Positions 23,301 to 34,689 of a stretch of DNA of 64,000 nucleotides are shown in pieces. Source of the DNA: Spongilla lacustris (Eukaryota > Porifera > Demospongiae > Spongillida > Spongillidae); assembly GCA_949361645.1 (NCBI GenBank), contig OX442417.1, positions 5,662,700 through 5,726,699 of the forward strand, written 5' to 3'. The notes beneath the pieces were generated by a model. It did no database searches, was not told where the DNA came from, and worked only from the letters and a program-made list of their open reading frames with translations. A program made the position numbers and the translations under genes. Each line of letters begins with the position of its first letter. The stretch's first letter is position 1.

Positions 23301-25816
23301 TCATATCTGAAATGGCATGACATGAAATCAAAATGCATAAATATAGTATACCACAACTGACTTGGTAGTCAGAACAGACCACACCCCTACCTAATGTCTC
23401 CACATCATTCCATCCATGGAAGATCAGTTGATCTTCTCTAATGCCATCATATGCTAGCTTGGCCAGTAGTAGCAGTTGTGAAATTGTTTCATCTGACACA
23501 TCATCAAGCCAATGGAATCTTAATGGTCTCTCTGATGGTTGAACTATAATGGATCAGATCTGATTTCCCATTGTATACATGAATGCCGGTAAAATGATGC
23601 CCACTTAAATGCACATTAAATTTAGATAACAATCAGATTAATCTTACTTACTTGCACTTACCAGAGATGGTATTGGGTTTCTCAGCAGACTTGACTGGCT
23701 TCTCTTGGTGACGCTTCAAAAGTGTCTTGATCAGTACTTGATACACTTCAGTGTAAGTTTGAGGAGGTTGGCTCTTACTGCTCATCTGATCTCTTAAGAT
23801 CTGTACAACAATGGCACAGTTAAGAGGTACATACATTAAGCCATAGATGTGTGGATAGTGTTCAAGATATGTATTCAGCTGGACCCTTAGGACTTCGCTG
23901 TGGTTAAAGATACTGTTAATGTATTGTTGGATCTCTTTTTTACCAAAACCAATCAGCTGAATGTACTGAGAATTCTGTGGGGCGAGCTTTAGGATGCTTT
24001 TTTTAGCTGAAGGTCGGCTTGTCACTAGCACTGTCATCTTAGGCAGCACATTCCCTTTGATGATTTCAGCAAAGATGGATGATGTTTGCATCTTAGGAGA
24101 AAGCTCATCATAGCCATCAAGAATCAACATCACACCATCTCCTTCATTTGAGGTAATCCAATCCACGACAACAGTTATCAAACTTTTATCAATATGATAG
24201 ATAAGATCAGTCACATACTCGGCTTTCTGCATCCTCTCATCCCTCAAGCGTAGGAGGACAACAAGATGGTAGCTTTGAAGGATCTCCCCTTTGGCCCAAG
24301 AGACTGCAAGATGATAGCTGAATGTCGATTTTCCTATTCCAGGAATCCCTTCCACTATGATGCAGCTAGCTTGAGATCTCTCTCCATTTTCTAACAAGCC
24401 AACAACCTATACACATGCAGTTGGGCTCATATCAAATATGATGCAAATATGGATTATAACGGATGACTGCAATGACTGCATGTATAATTTTTTTGTATGT
24501 ACACAGAAGTGTTCAGAAGTACCAACACACCTACCTGACTAATGTTTAGGGGCTTTTTATGCTTTTGAACTTCTTCGATATTTGATTGCATCATTGCCAG
24601 AATGCAATCATCTTCTTCCTTCTGCGTAAAGTCCTTAATCATGCTCTCAACTATTGCTAAGTTAACATAACTAATTTGGACATTTGGCCATTCAACAGTT
24701 GCTTGATTCTTATTGTATACAGCTATCAAGTGATTTGCATATCTGCTCACACCAAGTGGGACAGCTAAATACAGAGAGATTTCAAATATCACCGCTAAGT
24801 TCCTACAATATAGACACATATTTACCGGCTTCACTTCTCCACCAGGCGTAGTCCACTAATATTGCTATGCCAGCAATACATGTACCCAGAAAATATGTCC
24901 TATAGTATATGAATATAATTTTCAAGTTACACAACTACAAATAAGGTTCAACGTACCCCAATAGCAATGGAAACCACTTCTGTGTAAAACCAAGGCAATT
25001 GAAAGTTTGCCTACTGTGATATGTACATGTACATGTTTGTAAGAAGAACACAAAGTTTATAGCATTCACGTTTTATTCAATGTGCACATTTGAAAAGCAA
25101 TAGTTCTCAGAGTCATTCACATCATTTACTACATTTTATATTATACAGTCAGAGAGCTCACACAAGTACACAATAGATTGTAAAACTGACATGTGTAGTC
25201 TCCATCCCAGTTTGCAAAATCCCTAGACATAGGTTGAATGCTTATGCACATAAATAGGAGGGGCTCATGTCTACTTGAGTGTAATAATTCATTAGGTACC
25301 ATTAATATGCATGTTGAGAAAAAAATATGGCCTAAAGGATGAAATTAATGGTTCGTGTGCCAGCAATTAACGTACATACAATTTTGAAACAACTAGACTA
25401 CCGTGGATTACCTCGACCTCGTGGACGCGATTGAACTAGTGCTAGTTTCAGAAGATTTCTCACCTATGTTGGGGTGTGCAGATGTGTCAATACTTATCCT
25501 CTTCCTTAATGAACTTACTTATATCTTTCACGAGTTGATCGTATTTTCTCTCCCTGCTAAGTACCTCGAGAAAAGCGGAGAAGGTGTTGTTTGGGTAACT
25601 TATCATGGATCTCCTGACGGCATTTAACAGTACTGCAATCGCTTGATGGCTTGGTTGCGTTCGGTCAAGTTTTTCTACTTCTTCGCGCTTTCTAAATGAG
25701 ATTATACCTTTTGAAAAGCACCCTGCAGTCACATCGGCAGGTTCTAGGGTCCCCACCAACGTTTCGAAAAATTCGTCAAACACTTTTACGCTCCTGTTCT
25801 CAGTTGCAAATAACAT
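20357..25816 (-). CDS. NLR innate-immune receptor copy 2 (divergent CARD-like exon, NACHT, LRR)
   Basis: Minus-strand exons: 25519-25816, 24535-24764, 23662-24406, 23391-23531, 22678-23259, 21316-21483, 20695-20862 and 20357-20634, with the same lengths, phases and splice sites as copy 1. Residues from exons 2-8 match copy 1 except two: I to V in the linker (NHLIAV) and S to P in an LRR (CGLSPV). The 99-residue CARD-like exon is only about 60% identical to that of copy 1. The last part of intron 1 is mildly divergent, and DNA upstream of the ATG is unrelated. NACHT motifs GIPGIGKST, VMLILDGYDE and TSRPS are intact. It is probably functional, with the same effector core but possibly another adaptor partner and another promoter (inference). 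Confidence 0.88.
21621..21666. repeat. Near-perfect palindrome in NLR copy 2 intron
   Basis: Counterpart of 5148-5193. One arm base changed (CACCCGCTGGCA), giving one mismatch more than copy 1. Confidence 0.75.
22190..22294. repeat. Inverted repeat in NLR copy 2 intron
   Basis: Counterpart of 5717-5821, same arms and loop. Confidence 0.75.
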
Positions 25817-26094
25817 CCCACTTACTGTATAAATAAAGTTAAATACGAATTCGAATTATTAAAATAAGCCCGTTTAGCTTTTGATTAATCGATTATGTAT
25901 AAATAATTGATAATTAATTTTTAAACCGGAAATTACCGGTTATTTTAAAACGAACAACCAACTGCTGTTTGCGGCTGGACACAATTCAGATAATTGGCTA
26001 ATACGGTATGCCTTTTGAATGGTGCAAAATAATTTACTTTTAGAGCTCATTATAAATTATACTTTTTGTGACCCGCATTTCATGCTTTGTTCAA
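25817..26094. other. AT-rich region upstream of NLR copy 2
   Basis: Contains TATAAATAAAG close to the ATG and the pairing motif ACCGGAAATTACCGGTTATTTT. No gene. It is unlike the upstream region of NLR copy 1, so the two genes must use different promoters. Confidence 0.5.
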
Positions 26095-26239
26095 GGTCCG
26101 TGTACTTTTCCACAATTTAATTTCTCCTATTTCTATTTTTACACGGAGGGCCTTTTGGGCTCGATTGTCAATGTTGCACGTGATCGAATTCAATTTGTGG
26201 CCTAAATCCAGTGCGCCGCAAAGTATTGAAAAATGAAAA

Positions 26240-26374
26240 ATGAAGTACCGTCGTCTTTATCAATATAATGAAAAATGCTCCATCTGCAACGGAATAATGG
26301 TATGGAAGCAGTACCGACCTGTCTCCAATCACCGGAATCGACCGCTCTGCGCGGAACACGTACCCTGCATGTAG
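26240..26374 (+). CDS. 44-residue cysteine-rich ORF in the repeat (C2HC-like)
   Basis: MKYRRLYQYNEKCSICNG starts it, and C-x2-C followed by C-x2-H (LCAEH) could bind one zinc. A similar frame exists in the inverted copy (starts 32194, minus) and a diverged one near 28860 (+). It may be the first exon of a transposon protein or chance; no known family is recognised. Confidence 0.35.
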   Translation: MKYRRLYQYNEKCSICNGIMVWKQYRPVSNHRNRPLCAEHVPCM

Positions 26375-27571
26375 GCGTGTGTTACCTATTTATAGCGTTC
26401 TGTATCGTGGTGTGTACCCGATGCTACAAACAGTATATGTGTGTGTGCGTGTGTGTTGCGAAGATTAATAGGGTGTGTTTCTGTAGTCTTTACGTGCAAT
26501 GTAGCTAAAATATTCAATCGATGGTCAGCATCCTATTTAATGGCATACAAACTAAACATGTGCATATGTGATACTGTGGACAAATGTGACAGTTTAGCCT
26601 ATGCACCTTATGACCTTACAGAACTCTTCCTCCTCACCCTCCCACCCTCTCCCTCCCTGCTGGCTTTCCCAACTAGATCTATAAACTGCAACAACAGCAC
26701 TGACAATTCTAAGGTGGTTGCACAAGTTCAAAGCGCTGTACCTTGTTGCCATGGTAACTAATAAGAACAATACATTGTATGAGAGGGAGGTGGAAGGTGT
26801 AGATACATCATATAAGTATCTTTTCATGGGGTGAGAAAACTGCACTTCATTAGTACATGGTGGAAAGGACGATCTGTCTCTGGGCTTTGAATAGGGTCTT
26901 TCATTCTCAACTGTAACCAATGTCATGTATCGGTACTACTTACTAATGTTGTCATTTCTTGCATGCACCATGTGCAGCTCTCTAATGTTAAAAAGAAATG
27001 ATATAAGTATTTTCTTTCAAGGCACACGAGTATATGTTATATGTAGCGCAAGAAGGCATGCATGCATCACAGTTTATGTATGTTGTATGTAGTATGTGTG
27101 TATGTATGTATGCGTATTTATATGTAAATGTGTGTAGGTGGGTGGATGAATATGGATGGATGGATGCATTGCACACATTGTGTATCCATGCATGCTAACA
27201 AATACACCCCTTTCTTGAGAAATGGACTAACTGGTTAACCTGCAGTACTTGGCTTGCAGTGTAATTAATATGCACTGGTACTGGTCTGTTCTTCTGGTAT
27301 TTGTAACTAGACCATAAAGGATGTGCCTAAGCAGGGGACACTATAACCATGGGGCCCTAATTCAGGTCAAATTATTTATGTACTGATCCTGGCTCTGTCA
27401 ACAGCCCCTAAACACTGCGCACATACATTTAATTGTTATCCTGTAATACTGTACAGAAGCATTCATATTGCATATCACTTGTCCAGTTTATTTATATCTT
27501 GCAATTGATTTTAGTACAAGTTACTATGGAACATAAACTCTTGATAAGATCTAGACATGCATTACCATGCA

Positions 27572-27667
27572 CATACATACATACACACACACACGTACAT
27601 ACACACGTACATACATACATACATACATACATACATACATACATACATACATACATACATACATACA

Positions 27668-27699
<32 letters not shown>

Positions 27700-28110
27700 C
27701 ATACACACACACACGTACATACACACGTACATACATACATACATACATACACACGTACATACATACATACATACATACATACATACATACATACATACAT
27801 ACATACATACATACATACATACATACTACACACATACATACATACATGCATAAATGCATACATGCATACATACATACATACATACATACATACATACATA
27901 CTACACACATACATACATACATGCATAAATGCATACATGCATACATACATACATACATACATACATACATACATACATACATACATACATACATACATAC
28001 ATACATACATACATACATACATACATACATGCATATATACCTACATGCATGCATGCATACATGCATACATGCATACATACATGCATATATACCTCCATGT
28101 ATACATCCAT
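27572..28110. repeat. (CATA)n microsatellite with CACG and ATGCATAA interruptions
   Basis: About 540 bp of CATA units, with an internal higher-order duplication containing TACTACACACATACAT and GCATAAATGCATACATGC near 27825-27870 and 27900-27945. Confidence 0.95.
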
Positions 28111-28851
28111 ACATACACATAATAGCTGTATGTAAGTGCTTGTACTGTGCCAATACTTGCCATTTATGCTACATAAAAATTTTTAAGAAAACCTATTTAA
28201 TCTACAATACCCACCAAACACTCCAAATGTAAAGGCAAAACACCTTAAGAGGATCACTGTTGCATTTGCTCTGACAAGGTTCAGACACTGACAGACAGAA
28301 ACATGCACACACAAACACAATTCATATAGTAACTGTCCACCTTATGAATGATACTGTTGTACAGATTGTTCTGAATGCTCCTGCCACATGCCTTCCATGG
28401 TATGTACCCTCCCCCCTTCTCAGATCACATGATGATTGGTGCCATGTCAACTGTGCACACCAACTTCTAATAATAGTACATGATAGGCTTTACACATGTA
28501 CCAGCAACAAACATACTCACCACAATCAGGCAAGCTTACAAATACTCACACTACTACAGCAATCACAAACAACACACAAGGCTGGGCTGGGGGCTCAATC
28601 TGGAGATGAGCCCACATCACCTTATGGAAAAACCTCCTGACGAAAAACGTCTAGCAAGAAAAAATCCACCATACATGTTCTCTAACTACATGTAGCACTG
28701 CCCAGCCACATACAACTTAAAATACATTCTACAAACAGTTCAACAGCTGCCACCTCTGTGCCAGGGATCATTTGCCATCAGTCAAGGAATCTGCTCTTGT
28801 GTTAAGACACATATGCCACCATTTGGCACCAAACAAAGAACCAAATAAAAT

Positions 28852-29780
28852 GTCGTCTTTATCAATATAATGAACAGTGCTCCATCTGCAATGGAATAAT
28901 GGTCTGGAAGCAGTGCCGACCTGTCTCCGATGTCCGGAATCGGCCCCTCTGCACAGAATACGTACGCCCTGTAAGCATGTGTACCTGTTTATACATTGTT
29001 GTGTTCTGTATCGTCATAATTATGGTGTGTACCTGATGCTACAAACAGTATACTATTTAGAATGTGTGTGTGTGTTGGTGTCAAAGATTAATAGTAAGTC
29101 TTTACCCATCTATACAATTGCCAGTCAGCGTCCTCTTTAATGGCGTACGGAAACATGTACATATGGGACCAAATGTGATTTTTTAGCCATAGATTAATCA
29201 CCTTATGACCTTTCCTCCTCACCCTCCTTTCCTATATAGCTCTACCTTTCTATATGTATATAGTACGTACAACAACAGTACTGATAATTCTAACATGGTT
29301 GTACAAGGTCAGAGTACCTTATCAGGTTGCCATGGTAACTAATAAGAACAATAAGGGAGTGAAAGGTCACATACATATCTTTTCATAGGGTGAGAAAACT
29401 GCACTTCATTAGTACATGGTGGAAAGGACGATCTGTCTCTGGGCATTGAATGGGTAGTCAACTGTTCCAATTCATGTCATGTATCCGTACTGCTTACTAA
29501 TGCAGTTGCCATTTCTTGCATGCAACATGTACAGCTCTCTAATGTGATTAATTTTTAGTATGTATTTTCTGTCAAGGCACACGAGTATATTATATTTAGT
29601 GCAAGAAGGCATGCATTCTGCATGCTGTGCATGTGATGTATGATGTATGTGTATGTATGTATGATCTGTGAACATATGTACAGTATTTATACATGTGTGT
29701 GTTGTGTGAAGTGAATGGGTGAATGGATGAACAGATGCATGCATACGTACAGTGTAATACACGTGTACTCTTTCGTATGA
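28852..29780 (+). repeat. Partial extra copy of segment A (+)
   Basis: From GTCGTCTTTATCAATATAATG onward it follows segment A of 26250-27190 with moderate divergence, lacking the first 150 bp. It directly abuts segment C of copy 1. Confidence 0.7.
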
Positions 29781-30344
29781 AATTGACTAACCAGGTTAAC
29801 ATCAGTAAAATTTATCTACTTTAAACCAGTACCCTAAGCTTTTATGTGTGTGCATGCAGGCAGGGTCAGGATGACATTGTCTTCATCACAATGAAAAATA
29901 AAACTACATGTAGTAAACCGAAAAACAAATTACAATGTCATGTGCTGTTAAAAATAATGTTCCACGCAAAGGGACTTGCAGTCTTAGCAGTTTTTGTCAA
30001 ATGAATATGGGATGTACACGGAACTGAACATTGGTAACTTAGGATAATTATAAAACTAGGATGAGAAGCAGCTATTATACACCATGCATTTATTGAATGA
30101 AGAAATATACACTTTCCTGTGATCTGAAAGTTTTAAAGTAGACCGAAAATGAGCTCCCACCTAAGTAGGGCCTGTACGCATGGTAATGATCGGGGATGGT
30201 ATGTGTATAATGGTGGGGTTGTGCTTGGTTATTGGCGGTGCCAGCTGTAAGTGGCAGCTGGCAGCCCAGGTAAAAGCAGTAGCTGGATGCAGTTGTTCAG
30301 TCTAAGCGTTCATGCATACATAGCACTTGTAGGCACCAGTAATT
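29781..30344. other. Spacer between inverted repeat units
   Basis: No ORF or known element recognised; includes GGTAATGATCGGGGATGG and GCCAGCTGTAAGTGGCAGCTGGC, a short hairpin near 30238-30262. Confidence 0.5.
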
Positions 30345-32339
30345 CTATTTTATTTGGTTGTGCTTTGTTTGGTGCCAAATGGTAGCATATGTGTCTTATC
30401 ACAAGAGCAGATTCCTTGACTGATGGCAGATGATCCCTGGCACAGAGAAGGTGGCAGCTGTTGGACTGTTTGTAGTAAGTGTTCTAAGTTGTATATGACT
30501 GGGCAGTGCTAGTTAGAGGCTTTTTCTCCAACATGTATGGTGGATTTTTTCCTGCTAGACGTTTTTCGTCAGGGGTTTTTCCATAAGGAGATGTGGGTGT
30601 ATTTCCAGATTGAGCCCCCTGCCCAGCCTTGTGTGTAGTTTATGATTGCTGTAGTAGTGTGAGTATTTGTAAGCTTGCCTGATTGTGGTGAGTATGTTTG
30701 TTGCTGGTAAATGTGTAAAGCCTATCATGTACTATTATTAGAAGTTGGTATGCACACCAATCATCATGTGATCTGAGTAGGGGGGAGGTACATACCATGG
30801 GAGGCATGTGGCGGGAGCATTCAGAACAATCTGTACAACAGTATCATTCATAAGGTGGACAGTTACTATATGAATTATGTGTGTGCTTGTTTCTGTCTGC
30901 CAGTGTCTGAACCTTGTCAGAGCAAATGCAACAGTGATCCTCTTAAGGTGTTTTGCCTTTACATTTGGAGTGTTTGGTGGGTATTGTAGATTAAATAAGT
31001 TTTCTTGTATTCCTATAATACATGTATACAATGTATAAATTTTATTTAGTCGCTCCCATAGCCTCATATGACAGGCCTACAACAAGCGGGATACCTGGGT
31101 TACCCGGGTAGGGGACTCCTAGCCAGCCTCACCCATGTGTCAGCGGGCGGGGTGTGCTGTGATATAAGGCTATAGGACTGACATAGTCGGTCCTGTATCG
31201 GCGTGAGAGTAGAACTCTCATGCCCATAGCATCCAGAGGCAATAGGCACCTGGGTGGGGACCGAGGACACAGGAATATGACCTAGGTGGCGGATGATTGG
31301 CTGTGAGACCGACTATATTTAGCACAAATGGCAAGTATTAGTACATGCACTTACATACAGCTATTATGTGTATATGTATGGATGTGTACATGTAGGTAAG
31401 CATGGATACACGTACGTACATACATACATACATACATACATACATACATACAATAACATACATGTACATACATGCACATACACACATACATCACATGCAC
31501 AGCATGCAGCATGCATGCCTTCTTGCACTAAACTCGTGTGCCTTGACAGAAAATACATACTAATGAATTCATCACATTAGAGAGCTGTGCAAGAAATGAC
31601 AACATTAGTAAGCAAGCAGTACAGGATACATGACAACCCATTCAACGCCCATGAAAAGATACTTATGTGACCTTCTACTCTCTCATATTGTTCTTATTAG
31701 TTACCATGGCAACCTATTAAGGTACTCTGACCTTGTGCAACTGACTTAGAATTGTCAGTGCTATTGTTGTACACACTTTATAGAAAGGCAGGGGTAGATA
31801 GGGAGTGGAAGAGGGAGGGAGTGAGGATGAGGAGGAAGGGTTCCATAAGGTTTAATCTATGGCTAAACTAACATTTGGTCACATATGCACATGTTTCCAT
31901 ACGCCATTAAACAGGACGCTGACTGGCGATAGTATAGATGGGTAAAGACTAGAGAAACACACTATTATTCTTCACCAACGCACATTCTAAATTAGTATAC
32001 TGTTTGTAGCATCGAGTACAAACCACGATACAGAACGCTATAAATAGGTAACACACGCCTACAGGCCAGGGTACGTGTTCCGCGCAGAGCGGTCGATTCC
32101 GGTGATTGGAGACAGGTCGGTACTGCTTCCATACCATTATTCCGTTGCAGATGGAGCATTTTTCATTATATTGATAAAGACGACGGTACTTCATTTTTCA
32201 TTTTTCAATACTTTGCGGCGCACTGGATTTAGGCCACAAATTGAATTCGATCACGTGCAACATTGACAATCGAGCCCAAAAGGCCCTCCGTGTATAAATA
32301 GAAATAGGAGAAATTAAATTGTGGAAAAGTACACGGACC
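30345..32339 (-). repeat. Dispersed repeat unit A-microsatellite-C, copy 2 (inverted)
   Basis: Reverse complement of copy 1: segment C at about 30345-31010, a short CATA run (31395-31455) and segment A to 32339 (ends CACGGACC). About 31030-31340 is not shared and includes GGGTTACCCGGGTAGG. With copy 1 it forms a long inverted repeat around a 1.5-kb centre. Confidence 0.75.
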
Positions 32340-32869
32340 GTTCAAGTCATACCTTCGAGAGAATTTGATATTTCGTGCTCTCTACCATCGCACTAAATAA
32401 AATTACCAGCGCGCACGACCTACAATATTACTCGAATAGCCGCGCATCGTTTTTATACGTTGATGTGATAGAGGCGGTAACGGAGAGGGGGTACTTTGAT
32501 CGTGTGTAGCAAAGACAGCGACAATAGGATTTAGGTCAGCAAGTTACAACATCAACAAGACAGATCAAGAAGCATATTTACAACCATTAGAACCAGCCAC
32601 TTTTTTTTTTTACCACTCTACGCGGCGTGTGTATTTTATGAATTATACGTGCGGTTCGAATGGAGCATTATCACATAAACAAAGGTCAGGAGCAATGCAG
32701 GATGAGTGGTCGCTTACTTGTGGCACCTAGGGATAAGAAATCAAGGTGTTCATACCAAGCACAGATATTTCAGGTAATGTACACTCAGTATTTAGTATTT
32801 GGTATTGATACTCACAATGATGCTACACCCACTCAAATTTTGTTATCAATACAACTGAACAAGTTATGA
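32340..32869. other. Non-coding spacer
   Basis: Ordinary AT-rich DNA with a T-run near 32600. No supported gene. Confidence 0.45.
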
Positions 32870-33510
32870 GGCTGCATGGTACTGGTTACTGAGATGAGGG
32901 TATAGGTGGCTGTGATGAGGTTGGTACAGGTGGCTGAGATGAGGCTGGTACAGGTGGCTGTGATGAGGCTGAGATCGGGGGGTTGCAATCCCAACTTTGG
33001 TCTGAAAATTTATTTATTTTTAGATGCATCCCTATTTATTTAATCTAGTGTAAGCTTAAAGCATACAGGAAGCAACGTGGTTTCCAATATAGCCATGTAA
33101 GTAGTGGGCACCCTCTCCCTTTTTAAACATAGAGAGAGCCGTAAGTGGACAACACCCCCTCCTCCCCACTGGTTGAATTGGCCTAAAGCAGACAGAACCC
33201 CCCCCCCCCCCCCCCCCCACACACACACACTGGTTGAATCGGCCTAAAGTGGACAACACCGCAGTTTTCATATGTAATCCCCCCCCCCCCCCCCCCCCCT
33301 CCCTTTTCTGAAATCCTGGATCTGCCCCTGGGCCCTGGCATGGTAGCTGAGATGAGGCTGGTACAGGTGGCCATGGCTGAGATGAGGTTGGTAAGATGAG
33401 GCTGTGACTGGTGGCTGAGATGAGCCTGGTACTGGTGGCTGAGATGAGGCTGGTACAGGTGGCTGAGATGAGCCTGGTACTGGTAGCTGAGATGAGGCTG
33501 GTTCTGGGGT
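32870..33510. repeat. 24-bp minisatellite GGTGGCTGAGATGAGGCTGGTACA, split
   Basis: Units GTGGCTGAGATGAGGCTGGT occur at about 32900-32975 and 33345-33505. The two blocks are separated by poly-C tracts and a hAT-like terminus (about 33180-33330), suggesting that an insertion split one array. Confidence 0.75.
33180..33335. mobile_element. Solo terminus of a GGGGCGGATCCAGG-type element with poly-C tracts
   Basis: Poly-C runs (33198-33218, 33280-33299) followed by AATCCTGGATCTGCCCCTG. This is the reverse complement of the terminus seen at 43288 and close to one inside 52832-53520. The opposite terminus was not identified. Confidence 0.5.
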
Positions 33511-34239
33511 TGGGAATGGGATTGATATGGAAGAGTATACTATATTAGTAGCTAACAGCACCAAGACAAACTTTGAGTAAGACATAAGTAAGGTCCAGCA
33601 GTTGCTCTCCATTGTGAAAGAACAACTGCTGTTCATTGGCCCACCTAACGTGGCGGCAATACCACTGTAGGCTAGTAACACACACCCGCGCCAACCGGTA
33701 TAGAGTACTTTTAGTAAGCTTGATCGCTGTCAAAAAAAAAAAGTGGCTACAAGCCAATGCTAGTAGCTATTAGTACCTTTCGTTCCCTTTTCGAACCAAC
33801 CTTTTTTTCTGATTTCCTATTGTCGCAGGCGTGGGGAATCGCTTCTGTATCGAAGAGGTACGCTAAGACTAACCCGCTTTCAAGGCCCGTAGCTTGCCAC
33901 AGCAACTTTACTACGCCTCGAGGTTCGCAACACAAATAGAAAAAAGGTGTTTCTTTCCTAGCCTAGTGTTAAAATGGCGATTAGCCCATCGTTGTTTTTG
34001 AGTGAGCTCACGTTCCAAAGGTCTTCGGTTGTCAAGGTTGTTGTCAAGGGCATGACATCATTATTTCAATTTTTCGGAAAACGAACCTAGTGTCCACAAA
34101 ACATTGGGCCGCAAACACCTGTGAACCTTAACCGACCGGTTATTTTTTAAACAATCACCTTAACCGACCGATTTATTTTATTTTAATAACCTGTTACAAC
34201 CGGTTATTTCTAAACTAACAGGTTTCAAGCCTTACCGGG
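33511..34239. other. Non-coding spacer with ACCGGTTATTTT motifs
   Basis: Repeated ACCGRTTATTTT-like words (about 34130-34215) also occur upstream of NLR copy 2. No supported gene. Confidence 0.4.
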
Positions 34240-34355
34240 CACGTAGCCTGCTTGAGCTCCTTCTTCCCCTTTACAGCCATCTTCCAGATGCTCTCGTGCA
34301 ATATGGTGACAGATGAACCTGTGTCTACTAGCATGACTGTAGCAGAGACGTCGAG
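34240..34355 (-). pseudogene. Ty3/gypsy aspartic protease fragment
   Basis: The minus frame reads VMLVDTGSSVTILHESIW, with the catalytic DTG triplet of retroviral-type proteases (at 34318-34326). Only the N-terminal part is recognisable. Gag is on the same strand at 37429-37947, in the expected order gag then protease, but separated by about 3 kb that includes the element at 34690-36775. Confidence 0.75.
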
Positions 34356-34689
34356 TTATAAGTTCATTCATTAGTGAGGTTTATCTGCACGGCTGTTTCA
34401 TTCCCATTGAACCTGTGACAAAAAGGCTACGCCCCGTGATACGAAATTTTTTCATAGCAACGGACCTAATTACGACCTTAGCAACCAAATGGGCTTAAAG
34501 ATGCTCCCTTTTACCACAAGGACTGTTTTGAACTCTTCTTTTGACTTCGGATCCTACTTCTATATTGTCTGGCGCTCTGAACAATGTGAGTTAATGCCGC
34601 TTATATTCTGTCGATACTATGTTATACGCTCGCGAATTCTGTGTGTATTATTTGAGGTCAGGTGATACAGATTGCTCTGGTACTTTTTC
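34356..34689. other. Spacer between protease fragment and RING-containing element
   Basis: No gene recognised. Confidence 0.4.

Larger units (their letters stand above)
26095..28850 (+). repeat. Dispersed repeat unit A-microsatellite-C, copy 1 (+)
   Basis: Begins GGTCCGTGTACTTTTCCACA, includes segment A (26095-27190), a CATA microsatellite (27572-28110) and segment C (28190-28850). The whole is found again in reverse orientation at 30345-32339. No transposase was recognised; terminal repeats were not found. Confidence 0.75.

Noticed and set aside
27572..28110. CRISPR-like array
   Set aside because: Regular repetition is a 4-bp microsatellite; there are no direct repeats with unique spacers and the host is eukaryotic.
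27433..28232. Open frames of 180-229 codons across the CATA array
   Set aside because: Repeat artefacts; open in all frames on both strands because the unit has no stop.
32080..32110. tRNA B-box-like GGTCGATTCC
   Set aside because: No matching A box or cloverleaf at the required spacing.
33268..33681. Secreted proline-rich protein with PVPGSSQP repeats
   Set aside because: The repeats are the 24-bp minisatellite read on the minus strand, and the frame runs into poly-C and a transposon end.
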